Source of the DNA: Streptomyces justiciae
GTDB taxonomy: Bacteria > Actinomycetota > Actinomycetes > Streptomycetales > Streptomycetaceae
Length of the DNA stretch: 64,000 nucleotides
NCBI RefSeq assembly: GCF_015163075.1
Contig: NZ_JADDXU010000006.1
Span: forward strand, 461,499 to 525,498
Reading direction: 5' to 3'
Shown here: positions 48,852 to 57,023 of the stretch, one piece after another
How the letters are laid out: the number at the start of each line of letters is the position of its first letter
Position numbering within the stretch: the stretch's first letter is position 1
Position numbers and translations under genes: made by a program
The notes under the pieces: generated by a model
Database searches by the model: none
Seen by the model: only the letters and a program-made list of their open reading frames with translations
Told to the model about the DNA's origin: nothing

Positions 48852-51395
48852 ATGGGGCATGGAGTGCCGGAACTCGTACTGGAATTGAACGGACGTACCT
48901 GGACGCTCGACCCGTCCAGGCCCTACACCCTCGGACGCGATCCGCAGGGTGACATCGTGCTGGACGACGCCAGGGTGTCCTGGCGTCACGCCACCATCAG
49001 CTGGAGCGGCCGCAGTTGGGTCATCGAGGACCACGGCTCGACCAACGGCACCTTCGTGCAGGGCCAGCGGATCCACCAGCTGGAGATCGGCCCTGGCACG
49101 GCGGTGCATCTCGGCAACGCGACCGACGGGCCGCGCGTGAGCGTCTCCGGCGCCGCGGCGGCGGTCACGCCGCAGCCCCAGCAGCAGCCGCAGCCGTATG
49201 CCGCGCAGGGTGCGGGCCCGGGCTGGGCCCAGGCGCCCCAGCAGCAGGCGCCGCACCAGCAGGCACCCGCGCAGCAGGCCCCGCAGGCCGGCTGGCAGCA
49301 GCCGCCCGCGAACATCCCGCCGCAGCAGGGCGGCCCCGGCGTCGGCGCGGGGGCGCCGCCGGTCTACGGCGACCGCAGCCCGACCACGTTCCACCAGTTC
49401 TCGATCGGCCGCGTCATGCGCATCGGTCGTGCCCTGGAGAACGAACTGGTCGTCTCCGACCTCCAGGTCTCCCGTCTGCACGCCGAGTTCCGCTCGACGC
49501 CCGACGGCCGCATGGAGATCCGCGACCTCGGCTCGCACAACGGCACGTACGTCAACGGCCAGCCGATCGCCAAGGGCGGCTCGCAGCTGCTCGGCCCGGC
49601 GGACATCGTCGGTGTCGGCCACTCGACGTTCCGGATCGTCGGCGACCGGCTCGAGGAGTTCGTCGACACCGGTGAGGTCTCCTTCTCGGCCCGCCACCTG
49701 ACGGTGACGGTCGACGGCGGCAAGCAGATCCTCAAGGACGTCTCCTTCGGCGTCCCGGAGAAGTCGCTGATCGCGGTCATCGGACCGTCAGGGTCCGGCA
49801 AGTCGACGCTGCTCAAGGCGCTGACGGGCTACCGGCCCGCCAACCAGGGCGACGTCCTCTACGACAACCGGAATCTCTACAAGCAGTTCGCCGAGCTGCG
49901 TCAGCGCATCGGTCTGGTCCCGCAGGACGACATCCTGCACAAGGAGCTGACCGTCAAGAAGGCCCTCAAGTACGCGGCCAAGCTCCGCTTTCCCGCCGAC
50001 ACCACCGGCGCCGAGCGCGAGGCCCGCATCGACGAGGTGCTGCGCGAGCTGAAGCTGGACATCCACAAGGAGAAGAAGGTCACCTCCCTCTCCGGCGGCC
50101 AGCGCAAGCGCGTCTCGGTGGCCCTGGAGCTCCTCACCAAGCCGTCGCTGATCTTCCTGGACGAGCCCACCTCGGGCCTCGACCCGGGCATGGACCGCGA
50201 CGTCATGCAGCTGCTGCGCGGCCTCGCCGACGACGGCCGCACGGTCCTCGTCGTCACCCACTCGGTGGCCGAGCTGGCGATCTGCGACAAGCTCCTCGTG
50301 ATGGCTCCCGGCGGTGCGGTCGCCTACTTCGGCCCGCCCGAGGAGGCGCTGAACTTCTTCGGCTACGACAGCTGGGCCGACGTCTTCTCCGCCTTCGAGA
50401 ACTACCGCGACTACGACTGGGCCGGACGCTGGAAGGGCTCGCAGCACTACCAGATGTACGCCGCGGACATCGACGCCGTTGCGCCGCAGTCCGTACAGAT
50501 GCCGCCGATGCAGGCGATGCGGCCGCCGAAGCCCCAGGGCTGGATGTCCCAGTTCGGCACGCTGGTGCGCCGCTATGTCTCGGTGATCGCCTCCGACAAG
50601 GGCTTCCTGGCCCTGTCGATCATCCTGCCGCTCGTCCTCGGCTCGGTGAGCCTGCTCATCGACTCCGGCAAGGACCTGCTGGTCAACACGGAGATCAACC
50701 CGAACACCGGCAAGCCCGTCGCCAACGGCACGGCCCTGACGGTGCTGCTGATCCTCGCGGTGGGCGCCTGCTTCGCCGGCGCCGCGAACTCCGTCCGTGA
50801 GCTGATCAAGGAACGGGTCATCTACGAGCGCGAACGCGCCACCGGCCTGTCCCGCTCGGCGTACCTGATGTCCAAGGTCTTCGTGCTCGGCCTGGTCACC
50901 ATGCTCCAGGGCCTGCTGGTCGGCATCATCGGCTTCTCCAGCCGCACCATCCCGGACGAGGGCCTGGTCTTCGGCAGCCAGATCCTGCTGGAACTGTGCA
51001 TCCCGATCATGGCGCTCGGCTTCACCGCGATGATGTTCGGCCTGATCATCTCGGCCCTGGTGAAGACCGCCGAGAAGACCATGCCGCTGCTGGTCATGTT
51101 CGCGATCGTCCAGGTCGTCTTCACCGGGTGCCTGTTCCCGCTGGCCAACTCGGTGGGCGTCAACCAGCTCTCCTACCTGATGCCGTCGCGCTGGGCGGTC
51201 GCCGCCGCGGGTGCCACGCTCGACTTCAACAAGATCAGCCCGCCCGCCAAGGGCGACAGCGACGACCCGCTGTGGGCCCACACCGTCGGCGCCTGGGGCA
51301 TGGACATGGTCGCCCTGATCGTCCTCGGCGTGATCTGCGGCTTCCTCGTGGCCCGCTTCCTGCGCCGCCACGAGCCCGAGGTCATGCGCAAGTAG
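48852..51395 (+). CDS. FHA-FHA-ABC transporter (Rv1747-like)
   Basis: An 847-residue protein. FHA 1 covers about residues 24-80 (YTLGRDPQGDIVLDDARVSWRHATI, GSTNGTFV). A Gln/Pro-rich linker follows (about 105-170). FHA 2 is at about 185-260 (IGRALENELVVSDLQVSRLHAEF, GSHNGTYVNG). The nucleotide-binding domain has GPSGSGKST near 312, LSGGQRKR near 413 and IFLDEPTSGLDPG near 434. The ABC2-type membrane part spans about 560-840. Mycobacterial Rv1747 has this layout and is phosphorylated by the kinase PknF, which the FHA domains then read. A similar Ser/Thr-kinase control is likely here; the exported substrate is unknown. Confidence 0.92.
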   Translation: MGHGVPELVLELNGRTWTLDPSRPYTLGRDPQGDIVLDDARVSWRHATISWSGRSWVIEDHGSTNGTFVQGQRIHQLEIGPGTAVHLGNATDGPRVSVSGAAAAVTPQPQQQPQPYAAQGAGPGWAQAPQQQAPHQQAPAQQAPQAGWQQPPANIPPQQGGPGVGAGAPPVYGDRSPTTFHQFSIGRVMRIGRALENELVVSDLQVSRLHAEFRSTPDGRMEIRDLGSHNGTYVNGQPIAKGGSQLLGPADIVGVGHSTFRIVGDRLEEFVDTGEVSFSARHLTVTVDGGKQILKDVSFGVPEKSLIAVIGPSGSGKSTLLKALTGYRPANQGDVLYDNRNLYKQFAELRQRIGLVPQDDILHKELTVKKALKYAAKLRFPADTTGAEREARIDEVLRELKLDIHKEKKVTSLSGGQRKRVSVALELLTKPSLIFLDEPTSGLDPGMDRDVMQLLRGLADDGRTVLVVTHSVAELAICDKLLVMAPGGAVAYFGPPEEALNFFGYDSWADVFSAFENYRDYDWAGRWKGSQHYQMYAADIDAVAPQSVQMPPMQAMRPPKPQGWMSQFGTLVRRYVSVIASDKGFLALSIILPLVLGSVSLLIDSGKDLLVNTEINPNTGKPVANGTALTVLLILAVGACFAGAANSVRELIKERVIYERERATGLSRSAYLMSKVFVLGLVTMLQGLLVGIIGFSSRTIPDEGLVFGSQILLELCIPIMALGFTAMMFGLIISALVKTAEKTMPLLVMFAIVQVVFTGCLFPLANSVGVNQLSYLMPSRWAVAAAGATLDFNKISPPAKGDSDDPLWAHTVGAWGMDMVALIVLGVICGFLVARFLRRHEPEVMRK

Positions 51396-51409
51396 TCGCG
51401 CTCGCACGA

Positions 51410-51453
51410 CGCCGAAGGGCGGCACCCCGTCAGATGGGTGCCGCCCTTCGGCG
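51410..51453. terminator. Strong hairpin terminator after the FHA-ABC gene
   Basis: A perfect 18-bp stem (51410-51427 with 51436-51453), 8-base loop. It lies between the FHA-ABC stop and the convergent lytic transglycosylase gene, so it may serve both. Confidence 0.85.
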
Positions 51454-51502
51454 TGCTCGAACGATGCAGCGATACAGCGGTGTACGAGAGGTCCGCGCGG
51501 CC

Positions 51503-52243
51503 TCAGTACGCGCTGTTCACGTTGTCGATCGAGCCGTACTTGTCGGCCGCGTAGTTCGCGGAGGCGACGATGTTGGCGACCGGGTCGTACTGGCTCCAGG
51601 ACGTGCCCGCGACGTGGTACGCGTCGAAGGTCGGCTTGATGATCTGGAGCAGACCGATCGACGGGGTGCCGTTGATCGCGTTGATGTCCCAGTTGTTGAT
51701 GGCGCTCGGGTTGCCCGAGGACTCCCGCATGATGTTGCGGTACAGACCGTTGTACGTACCGGGGATGCCCTTGTCGTCCATGATGTCGAGGGCGTGCTTG
51801 ATCCAGCCGTCGAGGTTGTTGGCGTAGGACTTGGGGGCGGCCTTGACCGCGGCACGCTTGGCGGACCGGCTCGCGGCCTCCTTCGCCTTGCGCTCCTGAG
51901 CGGCCTTCTGAGCGGCCTTCTTCTTGGCAGCGGCCTCGGCGGCCGCCTTCTTCTTCGCCGCGGCCTCCACGGCGGCCTTCTTCGCGGCGGCGGCCTCGGC
52001 GGCCTGCGCCTGGAGGCTCGTCGCGGCGAGCTGCTCGCTGACGCCGGAACGGAGGTCCTTCAGCTGCTCGGAGCTGTAGGCGACCTTGGCCGAGGAAGCG
52101 GCCTCGCTCGTGGTCGTGTCCGCGTTGCTGGGCACCGCGGAGAACGCGAGGGCGGCGGCGCCGAGCGTGGCGACACCGGCGATGGCGACCTTGTGGCGCT
52201 TCGTCAGCGCGCGACTATGACCACGGGTGAACTTCTGCGACAT
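51503..52243 (-). CDS. Secreted SLT-domain lytic transglycosylase with Ala/Lys coiled coil
   Basis: A 246-residue exported protein. A basic N-terminus and hydrophobic segment (about residues 17-40, AGVATLGAAALAFSAVPSNA) form a signal. Residues about 80-135 are Ala/Lys/Glu-rich repeats (EAAAKKKAAAEAAAKKKAAQ) forming a long helix. The C-terminal SLT domain (about 150-246) has the catalytic Glu in MRESSGNPSAINNWD and GLLQI. It cleaves peptidoglycan glycan strands with anhydro-muropeptide products. AGAGG lies before the ATG. A structured 5' leader and promoter are upstream. Confidence 0.9.
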   Translation of the reverse strand: MSQKFTRGHSRALTKRHKVAIAGVATLGAAALAFSAVPSNADTTTSEAASSAKVAYSSEQLKDLRSGVSEQLAATSLQAQAAEAAAAKKAAVEAAAKKKAAAEAAAKKKAAQKAAQERKAKEAASRSAKRAAVKAAPKSYANNLDGWIKHALDIMDDKGIPGTYNGLYRNIMRESSGNPSAINNWDINAINGTPSIGLLQIIKPTFDAYHVAGTSWSQYDPVANIVASANYAADKYGSIDNVNSAY

Positions 52244-52270
52244 GGGGTGGACCTCTTCGAATAGCGCGGA

Positions 52271-52328
52271 GTCGCTCTGCGTCCTTGCGGCACAAACGCC
52301 GCGGGCGGAACCCGCGGCGCTGAGCGAC
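52271..52328 (-). ncRNA. Structured 5' leader of the lytic transglycosylase gene (candidate cis-regulatory RNA)
   Basis: In the predicted 87-base 5'-UTR, GTCGCTC (52271-52277) pairs with GAGCGAC (52322-52328) over 7 bp. Inside this, CGCCGCGGG (52297-52305) pairs with CCCGCGGCG (52311-52319) over 9 bp around CGGAA. A nested two-stem fold just before a cell-wall hydrolase gene could be a regulatory leader. It does not show the pattern I would expect of the ydaO c-di-AMP riboswitch, though that cannot be excluded by eye. Confidence 0.4.
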
Positions 52329-52336
52329 GGCAGCCA

Positions 52337-52365
52337 TTCTTAGCGGCCGCAAAAATGTGTGGCAA
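52337..52365 (-). promoter_or_regulatory. Candidate sigma-70-type promoter of the lytic transglycosylase gene
   Basis: On the minus strand TTGCCA (52360-52365) and TAAGAA (52337-52342) are separated by exactly 17 bases. This places transcription start near 52330, about 87 bases before the ATG, and makes the structured segment its 5'-UTR. The -10 lacks the final T in this register. Confidence 0.5.
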
Positions 52366-52410
52366 AGGTGTGACGTACGATCCCGGGTAGTGGATCAGGG
52401 AAGGGCAAAA

Positions 52411-52436
52411 CGGGACAGACAGGAACGTCTGTCCCG
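52411..52436 (-). terminator. Intrinsic terminator after the QueA-family gene
   Basis: CGGGACAGAC (52411-52420) pairs with GTCTGTCCCG (52427-52436) around AGGAAC. On the minus strand the stem is followed by TTTTGC. It lies 86 bases beyond the QueA-family stop. Confidence 0.8.
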
Positions 52437-52521
52437 CTCACCCGGGACCTGTTTATCTCCTATTGCCCTTCGTACGTGATGTGCGCCCTATGCGCGGGCT
52501 CACATCGGACGCGTAACAGTC

Positions 52522-53697
52522 TCACCGGCAGTTGCTGAAGCAATGCTCTGTGTGAGGAGCCCCCGCCCCGGCCTCCGCCGGAAGGAGGAGATGCACGTCC
52601 CCGAACTCGTGCCACAGGTAGAGCCCGCGCAGCGCCTCCTCGTAACCGCGGTCGACGGCCGCGCTTCCGGCCACCGCCCGCAGCATCAGCAGATGCGAGG
52701 CCTCCGGCTCGTGCAGCCCGGTCAGCAGCCCGTCCACGACCCGCACACCGCGCTCCGGGGTCACCACGAGGTCGGTCCACCCTTCACGCGCGCGTACGAC
52801 CCCGTCGGCGCCGGCCGCCGACTCCACCGCCCGCACGGCGGTCGTCCCCACGGCGACGACCCGGCCGTCCCCCGCCTTCACCGCGTTGATCAGCCGCGCC
52901 GACGCCTCCGGCACCGCGAACCGCTCCGGATACGGCGGCTCGTGCGCCTCCGCCGACGCCACGCCCGTGTGCAGCGTGATCGGCGCGAACTGCACACCCC
53001 GGCTCACCAGCTCCGCCACCAACCGCGCCGTGAAGGGCCGCGCCGCGCTCGGCATCTCCGCACTGCCGACCCCGCCGGGCTGCGGCAGCGCGAACACCGT
53101 CTGATACACGGACAGCGGCTGGTCGCGCTCCGTATAGGAGTAACGAATCGGCCGCCCGTACTCCCGCAGCAGCCCGGGCACGCCTGCTCCAGGCACTCTT
53201 GCCCCGTCCACATCTGCTCCGGGCTCTCCCGCCCCGGGCTTTTCCGCCCCGGTCACACCCGCCCTGGAGTGCGTACGCGCCCACCACAGCCGCTCGCTCC
53301 GCCCGCTCAGCGGCTCCTCCAGCGTCAGCCGCACACCCCCGGGCAACCGCACCTCCGTACCCGCGGGCCCGCCCGCACGCGCGCGTGTGGTGCCCCGCCC
53401 GTCGGGCTCCCGCAGCTCGACCGCCCAGCGTCCGTCGTCCCCGCGCGTGGAGAAGTGCACCACCACGCGCGCGTGGCCGATCCGTCCGTCCACGGCCGCC
53501 GCCAGCGTCGGCGAGGTGTTCACGACCAGCAGGTCCCCGGCCCGCAGCAGACACGGCAGCTCCGGGAACGCGTGATGCGACACCTCCGTACCGCGCGACA
53601 CCAGCAGCCGTACGGCGTCCCGGTCCAGGCCCGGGCCGCGCTGCTCGGCGGGGACACGGGCCGACAGCTCCTCCGGGACGCGCAGCGCCAGGGTCAC
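52522..53697 (-). CDS. QueA-like S-adenosylmethionine:tRNA ribosyltransferase-isomerase family protein
   Basis: A 391-residue protein of the QueA family. RVPEELSARVPAEQRG near the start, RAGDLLVVNTSPTLAAAVDGRI, YTERDQPLSVYQTVFALPQPGGVGSAEMPSAARPFTARLVAELVSRGVQFAPITLHTGVAS and HLLMLRAVAGSA are QueA-like blocks. It is longer than typical because of an unstructured insertion around 190-225 with a Pro-Gly-Ala repeat (PGAGEPGADV, PGAGVPGLL). The rest of the queuosine pathway is not in the window. GTG 53697 overlaps the SDR stop in GTGA. Whether it still modifies tRNA is unclear. Confidence 0.8.
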   Translation of the reverse strand: MTLALRVPEELSARVPAEQRGPGLDRDAVRLLVSRGTEVSHHAFPELPCLLRAGDLLVVNTSPTLAAAVDGRIGHARVVVHFSTRGDDGRWAVELREPDGRGTTRARAGGPAGTEVRLPGGVRLTLEEPLSGRSERLWWARTHSRAGVTGAEKPGAGEPGADVDGARVPGAGVPGLLREYGRPIRYSYTERDQPLSVYQTVFALPQPGGVGSAEMPSAARPFTARLVAELVSRGVQFAPITLHTGVASAEAHEPPYPERFAVPEASARLINAVKAGDGRVVAVGTTAVRAVESAAGADGVVRAREGWTDLVVTPERGVRVVDGLLTGLHEPEASHLLMLRAVAGSAAVDRGYEEALRGLYLWHEFGDVHLLLPAEAGAGAPHTEHCFSNCR

Positions 53698-54392
53698 CGT
53701 GCCTCCAGCAGCGCGGCGGCCGTGTACCGGCCGCTCGCCGGACGCCGGTCGAGGAGCCGTACGAAGGCAGGGGCGATGTCCGCGGGTGTCGGCGTTCCCG
53801 ACAGATCCTCGTCGGGCTCGGCGGCGGCCAGCATGTCGGTGCGCATGCCGCCCGGGTCGACCCACCAGACCCGCAGCGCCGGCTCCTCGACCGCCAGCAC
53901 CGCCGACAGCTGGTCCAGCGCCGCCTTCGTGGCGCCGTACGCCCCCCAGGTCCGGTATGCCTCCGCGCCCGCGTCCGAGCTCACGTTGACGACCGCCCCC
54001 GAGGGAGCCGCGCGCAGCTCGGGCAGCGCCTCCTGGAGCAGCCCCAGCGGCGCGACCACGTTGATCTCCAGGGCCGTGCGGAAGCCGTCCAGGGAGTGCT
54101 CGCCGAGCGGCACCAAGGGCTCGGCGCCCAGCACCCCGGCGTTGTTCACCAGCAGATCGAGACCGCCGAGCTCCCGCGCGGCCGCCACCAGCGCGGCCCG
54201 GTGCCCGGCGTCCGCGACGTCGCCCGGCAGCGCCGTCACGCGCGTGCCGTACGCCCCGACATCCGCCGCCGTCTTCCGCAGCACCTCGGCGTTCCTGGCG
54301 TCGAGCACCAGATCCCAGCCCCGCGCGGCGAGCGCCTCGGCGAGCGCCCGCCCCAGCCCCCGCGACGCCCCCGTGATGATCGCTACCGGCAT
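53694..54392 (-). CDS. SDR family oxidoreductase
   Basis: A 232-residue short-chain dehydrogenase: ITGASRGLGRALAEAL cofactor loop, LVNNAGVLGAE, VVNVSSDAGAEAYRTWGAYGATKAALDQLSAVLA with Ser and YxxxK. It sits upstream of the QueA-family gene and is translationally coupled to it. Cofactor preference: LDARN after the second strand with Arg suggests NADPH. Role unknown. ATG 54392; upstream sequence has two 27-bp direct repeats. Confidence 0.85.
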   Translation of the reverse strand: MPVAIITGASRGLGRALAEALAARGWDLVLDARNAEVLRKTAADVGAYGTRVTALPGDVADAGHRAALVAAARELGGLDLLVNNAGVLGAEPLVPLGEHSLDGFRTALEINVVAPLGLLQEALPELRAAPSGAVVNVSSDAGAEAYRTWGAYGATKAALDQLSAVLAVEEPALRVWWVDPGGMRTDMLAAAEPDEDLSGTPTPADIAPAFVRLLDRRPASGRYTAAALLEAR

Positions 54393-54441
54393 GACACGTC
54401 CCCTCGTCGTCACTTCGATGTGCCCTCGCCGCAGGAAGGGT

Positions 54442-54495
54442 GAGGTCACTTGTCGTGGCCCCGACGTCGAGGTCACTTGGTGTGGCCTCAACGTA
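54442..54495. repeat. 27-bp direct repeat upstream of the SDR gene
   Basis: GAGGTCACTTG at 54442 and 54469 begins two 27-base copies (54442-54468, 54469-54495) with GTGGCC in each. They lie 50-100 bases upstream of the SDR start, a regulatory position. Confidence 0.6.
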
Positions 54496-54542
54496 GGAAC
54501 GGGACGGTCCCGCGCGCGTCGGACGAGGGTCGCGAACAGGTG

Positions 54543-54588
54543 GGGTCCTTCGCCCTAAGCCCCCGTCCGGGCCCTTGGCCCTAAGCCC
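54543..54588. promoter_or_regulatory. Two tandem boxes resembling DevR (DosR) sites
   Basis: GGGTCCTTCGCCCT (54543-54556) and GGGCCCTTGGCCCT (54569-54582) are imperfect inverted repeats, each followed by AAGCCC, spaced 26 bases centre to centre, which places them on one helix face roughly 70-110 bases before the kinase start. They resemble the GGGnCnnnnGnCCC pattern of DevR-type boxes, apart from the last position. Downstream is a GAF-kinase/LuxR-regulator pair, so autoregulation is plausible. Confidence 0.45.
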
Positions 54589-54655
54589 ACCGCCCTAGGC
54601 GGCCGCCGCCACAGGTCGGATACGGACTGTCACACCCCGCCGGTACCGTGAGGGC

Positions 54656-55801
54656 ATGAGTCAAGGCCCCAGGTCCGGTCTGGCCGCGGTGAGCTCCGCG
54701 TTGCTGGCCATGAGCAGGCATCTAGAGGTGCGCGACGTCCTCAAGACGATCGTCGCCTCGGCCCGAGAGCTGCTCGACGCGCAGTACGCCGCCCTCGGCG
54801 TCCCCGACGACCACGGAGGCTTCGCCCAGTTCGTCGTCGACGGCGTCAGCGACCAGCAGTGGAAGGCCATCGGCCCGCTCCCCAGGCAGCACGGCATCCT
54901 CGCCGCGATGCTCCAGGAAGCCAAGGTGGAGCGCCTCGCGGACGTGCGCAAGGACCCCCGCTTCGAGGGCTGGCCCTCGGCCCACCCCGACATGTCGGAC
55001 TTCCTGGGCCTGCCGATCAGGGACGGCGACGACGTCATCGGCGCGCTCTTCCTGGCGAACAAGAACTGTCCGAAGCCGGACGGCACCTGCGGCTTCACCG
55101 CGGAGGACGAGGAACTCCTCTCGATCCTCGCCCAGCACGCCGCGATCGCCCTCACCAACGCCCGCCTGTACGAGCGCAGCCGCGAACTGACCATCGCCGA
55201 GGAACGCTCCCGGCTGGCCCACGAACTGCACGACGCGGTCGCCCAGAAGCTGTTCTCCCTGCGCCTGACCGCCCAGGCCGCCGCCGCCCTCGTCGACCGC
55301 GACCCCTCCCGCGCCAAGGGCGAGCTGCAACAGGTCGCCGTCCTCGCCGCCGAGGCCGCCGACGAACTGCGCGCCGCCGTCGTCGAGCTGCGCCCCGCCG
55401 CCCTCGACGAGGACGGTCTTGTCGCCACCCTCCGCACCCAGATCCAGGTCCTCGACCGCGCCCACACCGCGCGCGTGACCTTCGACAGCTGCGGAGTACG
55501 CGCCCTGCCCGCCGCCCAGGAGGAGGCCCTCCTGCGCGTCGCCCAGGAGGCCCTGCACAACGCCCTGCGGCACTCCGGGGCGGAGCACGTCGACGTGACC
55601 CTGGCCCGCCGCGGCACCGGAGCCGTCCTGAGCGTCACCGACGACGGCAGCGGCTTCGACCCGAAGACGACCCGCCGCGCGGGACGCCACCTCGGCCTCG
55701 TCTCCATGCGGGACCGGGCGAGCGGGGTCGGCGGCGCGCTGACCGTGGAATCGGCGCCCGGCAAGGGCACCACGATCGAGATGGAGGTCCCTGGTGGCTG
55801 A
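54656..55801 (+). CDS. Sensor histidine kinase with GAF domain (DevS-like)
   Basis: A 381-residue soluble kinase. A GAF domain spans about residues 20-165 (GPLPRQHGILAAMLQEAKVERLADVRKDPRFEGWP, FLGLPIRDGDDVIGALFLANK). The dimerisation/phosphoacceptor region follows with ERSRLAHELHDAVAQKLFSLRL (HisKA_3, His192). The ATP domain has EALHNALRHSGAEHVDV and VTDDGSGFDP. Unlike DevS, with two GAF domains, only one is present. No transmembrane segment. Its stop overlaps the start of the response regulator gene by 8 bases. Confidence 0.92.
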   Translation: MSQGPRSGLAAVSSALLAMSRHLEVRDVLKTIVASARELLDAQYAALGVPDDHGGFAQFVVDGVSDQQWKAIGPLPRQHGILAAMLQEAKVERLADVRKDPRFEGWPSAHPDMSDFLGLPIRDGDDVIGALFLANKNCPKPDGTCGFTAEDEELLSILAQHAAIALTNARLYERSRELTIAEERSRLAHELHDAVAQKLFSLRLTAQAAAALVDRDPSRAKGELQQVAVLAAEAADELRAAVVELRPAALDEDGLVATLRTQIQVLDRAHTARVTFDSCGVRALPAAQEEALLRVAQEALHNALRHSGAEHVDVTLARRGTGAVLSVTDDGSGFDPKTTRRAGRHLGLVSMRDRASGVGGALTVESAPGKGTTIEMEVPGG

Positions 55802-56435
55802 CGCAATCAAGGTGCTGCTCGTCGACGACCACCAGGTGGTCCGCCGCGGGCTGCGCACCTTCCTCGAAGTACAGGACGACATAGAGGTCGTCGGCGAGGC
55901 GTCCGACGGCGCCGAGGGCGTCGCCCGCGCCGAGGAGCTGAAGCCCGACGTCGTCCTCATGGACGTCAAGATGCCGGGGATGGACGGCGTCGAGGCGCTG
56001 CGCCGGCTCCGGGAGCTGAACAACCCCGCGCGCGTGCTCATCGTCACCAGCTTCACCGAGCAGCGCACAGTGATCCCGGCCCTGCGCGCGGGAGCCGCCG
56101 GATATGTCTACAAGGACGTCGACCCCGACGCCCTCGCCGGTGCCATCCGCTCCGTCCACGCCGGGCACATCCTGCTCCAGCCCGAGGTCGCGGGCGCCCT
56201 GCTCTCCCAGGAGGAGGCCAACTCCGGACAGGGGAGGGCGGGTTCGCTGACCGAACGGGAGCGCGAGGTGCTCGGCCTGATCGCTGACGGCCGCTCCAAC
56301 CGCGAGATCGCCCGCGCCCTCGTCCTCTCCGAGAAGACGGTCAAGACCCACGTCTCGAACATCCTGATGAAACTCGACCTGGCGGACCGCACTCAGGCCG
56401 CGCTGTGGGCGGTACGTCACGGAGTGACCGGTTGA
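55794..56435 (+). CDS. LuxR/NarL-type response regulator (DevR-like)
   Basis: A 213-residue regulator. Receiver domain residues about 5-125: VLLVDDHQVVRRGL with the acidic pair, Asp57 in DVVLMDVKMPGMDG as phosphoacceptor and a T/S-K pattern later (VTSFTEQ, GYVYKDV). LuxR HTH at about 150-210 (LTEREREVLGLIADGRSNREIARALVLSEKTVKTHVSNILMKLDLADR). It overlaps the kinase gene, so the pair forms one system. Targets unknown; upstream boxes suggest self-control. Confidence 0.92.
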   Translation: MADAIKVLLVDDHQVVRRGLRTFLEVQDDIEVVGEASDGAEGVARAEELKPDVVLMDVKMPGMDGVEALRRLRELNNPARVLIVTSFTEQRTVIPALRAGAAGYVYKDVDPDALAGAIRSVHAGHILLQPEVAGALLSQEEANSGQGRAGSLTEREREVLGLIADGRSNREIARALVLSEKTVKTHVSNILMKLDLADRTQAALWAVRHGVTG

Positions 56436-56592
56436 TCCACCTGCCGGACGGCAATACGGAGGGTTCCGCTCCGGAGTGAGATTCATACCGTCGTGGGAAT
56501 GTCACCCGGACGGCGCACCCTTCGTGGATCTCCACCGTTCTCCAGTGCGTGCTGCGGCGACTGCCGCGGCGATCACCAGGGAGGGCTCAGAA

Positions 56593-56835
56593 GTGAAGAA
56601 CCTGAAGAAGGCAGCGGCCGTGACGATGGTGGCCGGCGGACTGATCGCCGCCGGTGCCGGCATGGCCTCCGCCACCGACGCGCACGCCGACGGCAAGGCC
56701 GTGGGTTCGCCGGGCGTCGCCTCGGGCAACCTCGTCCAGGCCCCGATCCACATCCCGGTCAACGCGGTCGGCAACAGCGTGAACGTCGTGGGCATCCTCA
56801 ACCCCGCGTTCGGCAACCTCGGCGTCAACCACTGA
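56593..56835 (+). CDS. chpE: Chaplin, short, ChpE-like
   Basis: An 80-residue protein: signal peptide of about 28 residues (KNLKKAAAVTMVAGGLIAAGAGMASA), then a chaplin domain with GSPGVASGNLVQAPIHIPVNAVGNSVNVVGILNPAFG. Unlike the cysteine-containing short chaplins D, F, G and H it has no Cys, as in S. coelicolor ChpE. Chaplins form amyloid-like fibrils that coat aerial hyphae and lower surface tension. GTG 56593 has GGGAGG upstream; a 13-bp hairpin with a T5 run follows. Confidence 0.92.
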   Translation: MKNLKKAAAVTMVAGGLIAAGAGMASATDAHADGKAVGSPGVASGNLVQAPIHIPVNAVGNSVNVVGILNPAFGNLGVNH

Positions 56836-56862
56836 CCTCCGCCTCAGGAGCGGCAGTGACCT

Positions 56863-56892
56863 CCGGCCTCCCGGGCACTCCCGGGAGGCCGG
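56863..56892 (+). terminator. Intrinsic terminator after chpE
   Basis: A 13-bp stem (56863-56875 with 56880-56892), loop CACT, followed by TCAGTTTTTC, with a true T tract. Confidence 0.88.
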
Positions 56893-57023
56893 TCAGTTTT
56901 TCGTGCCAATGATCCGAACGGGCAGTTGAAGTCGGATTCCCGTACCGTTCGCGCAGGCCTCCGCGTTGACCAGGCACGACCCGCGGCCGGGTCGGACACG
57001 CAAACGCAGGAGGAACGCTTCTC

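Noticed and set aside
52271..52328. ydaO-type c-di-AMP riboswitch
   Set aside because: The expected conserved multi-helix motifs were not visible and the leader is short. Only a generic structured leader is claimed.
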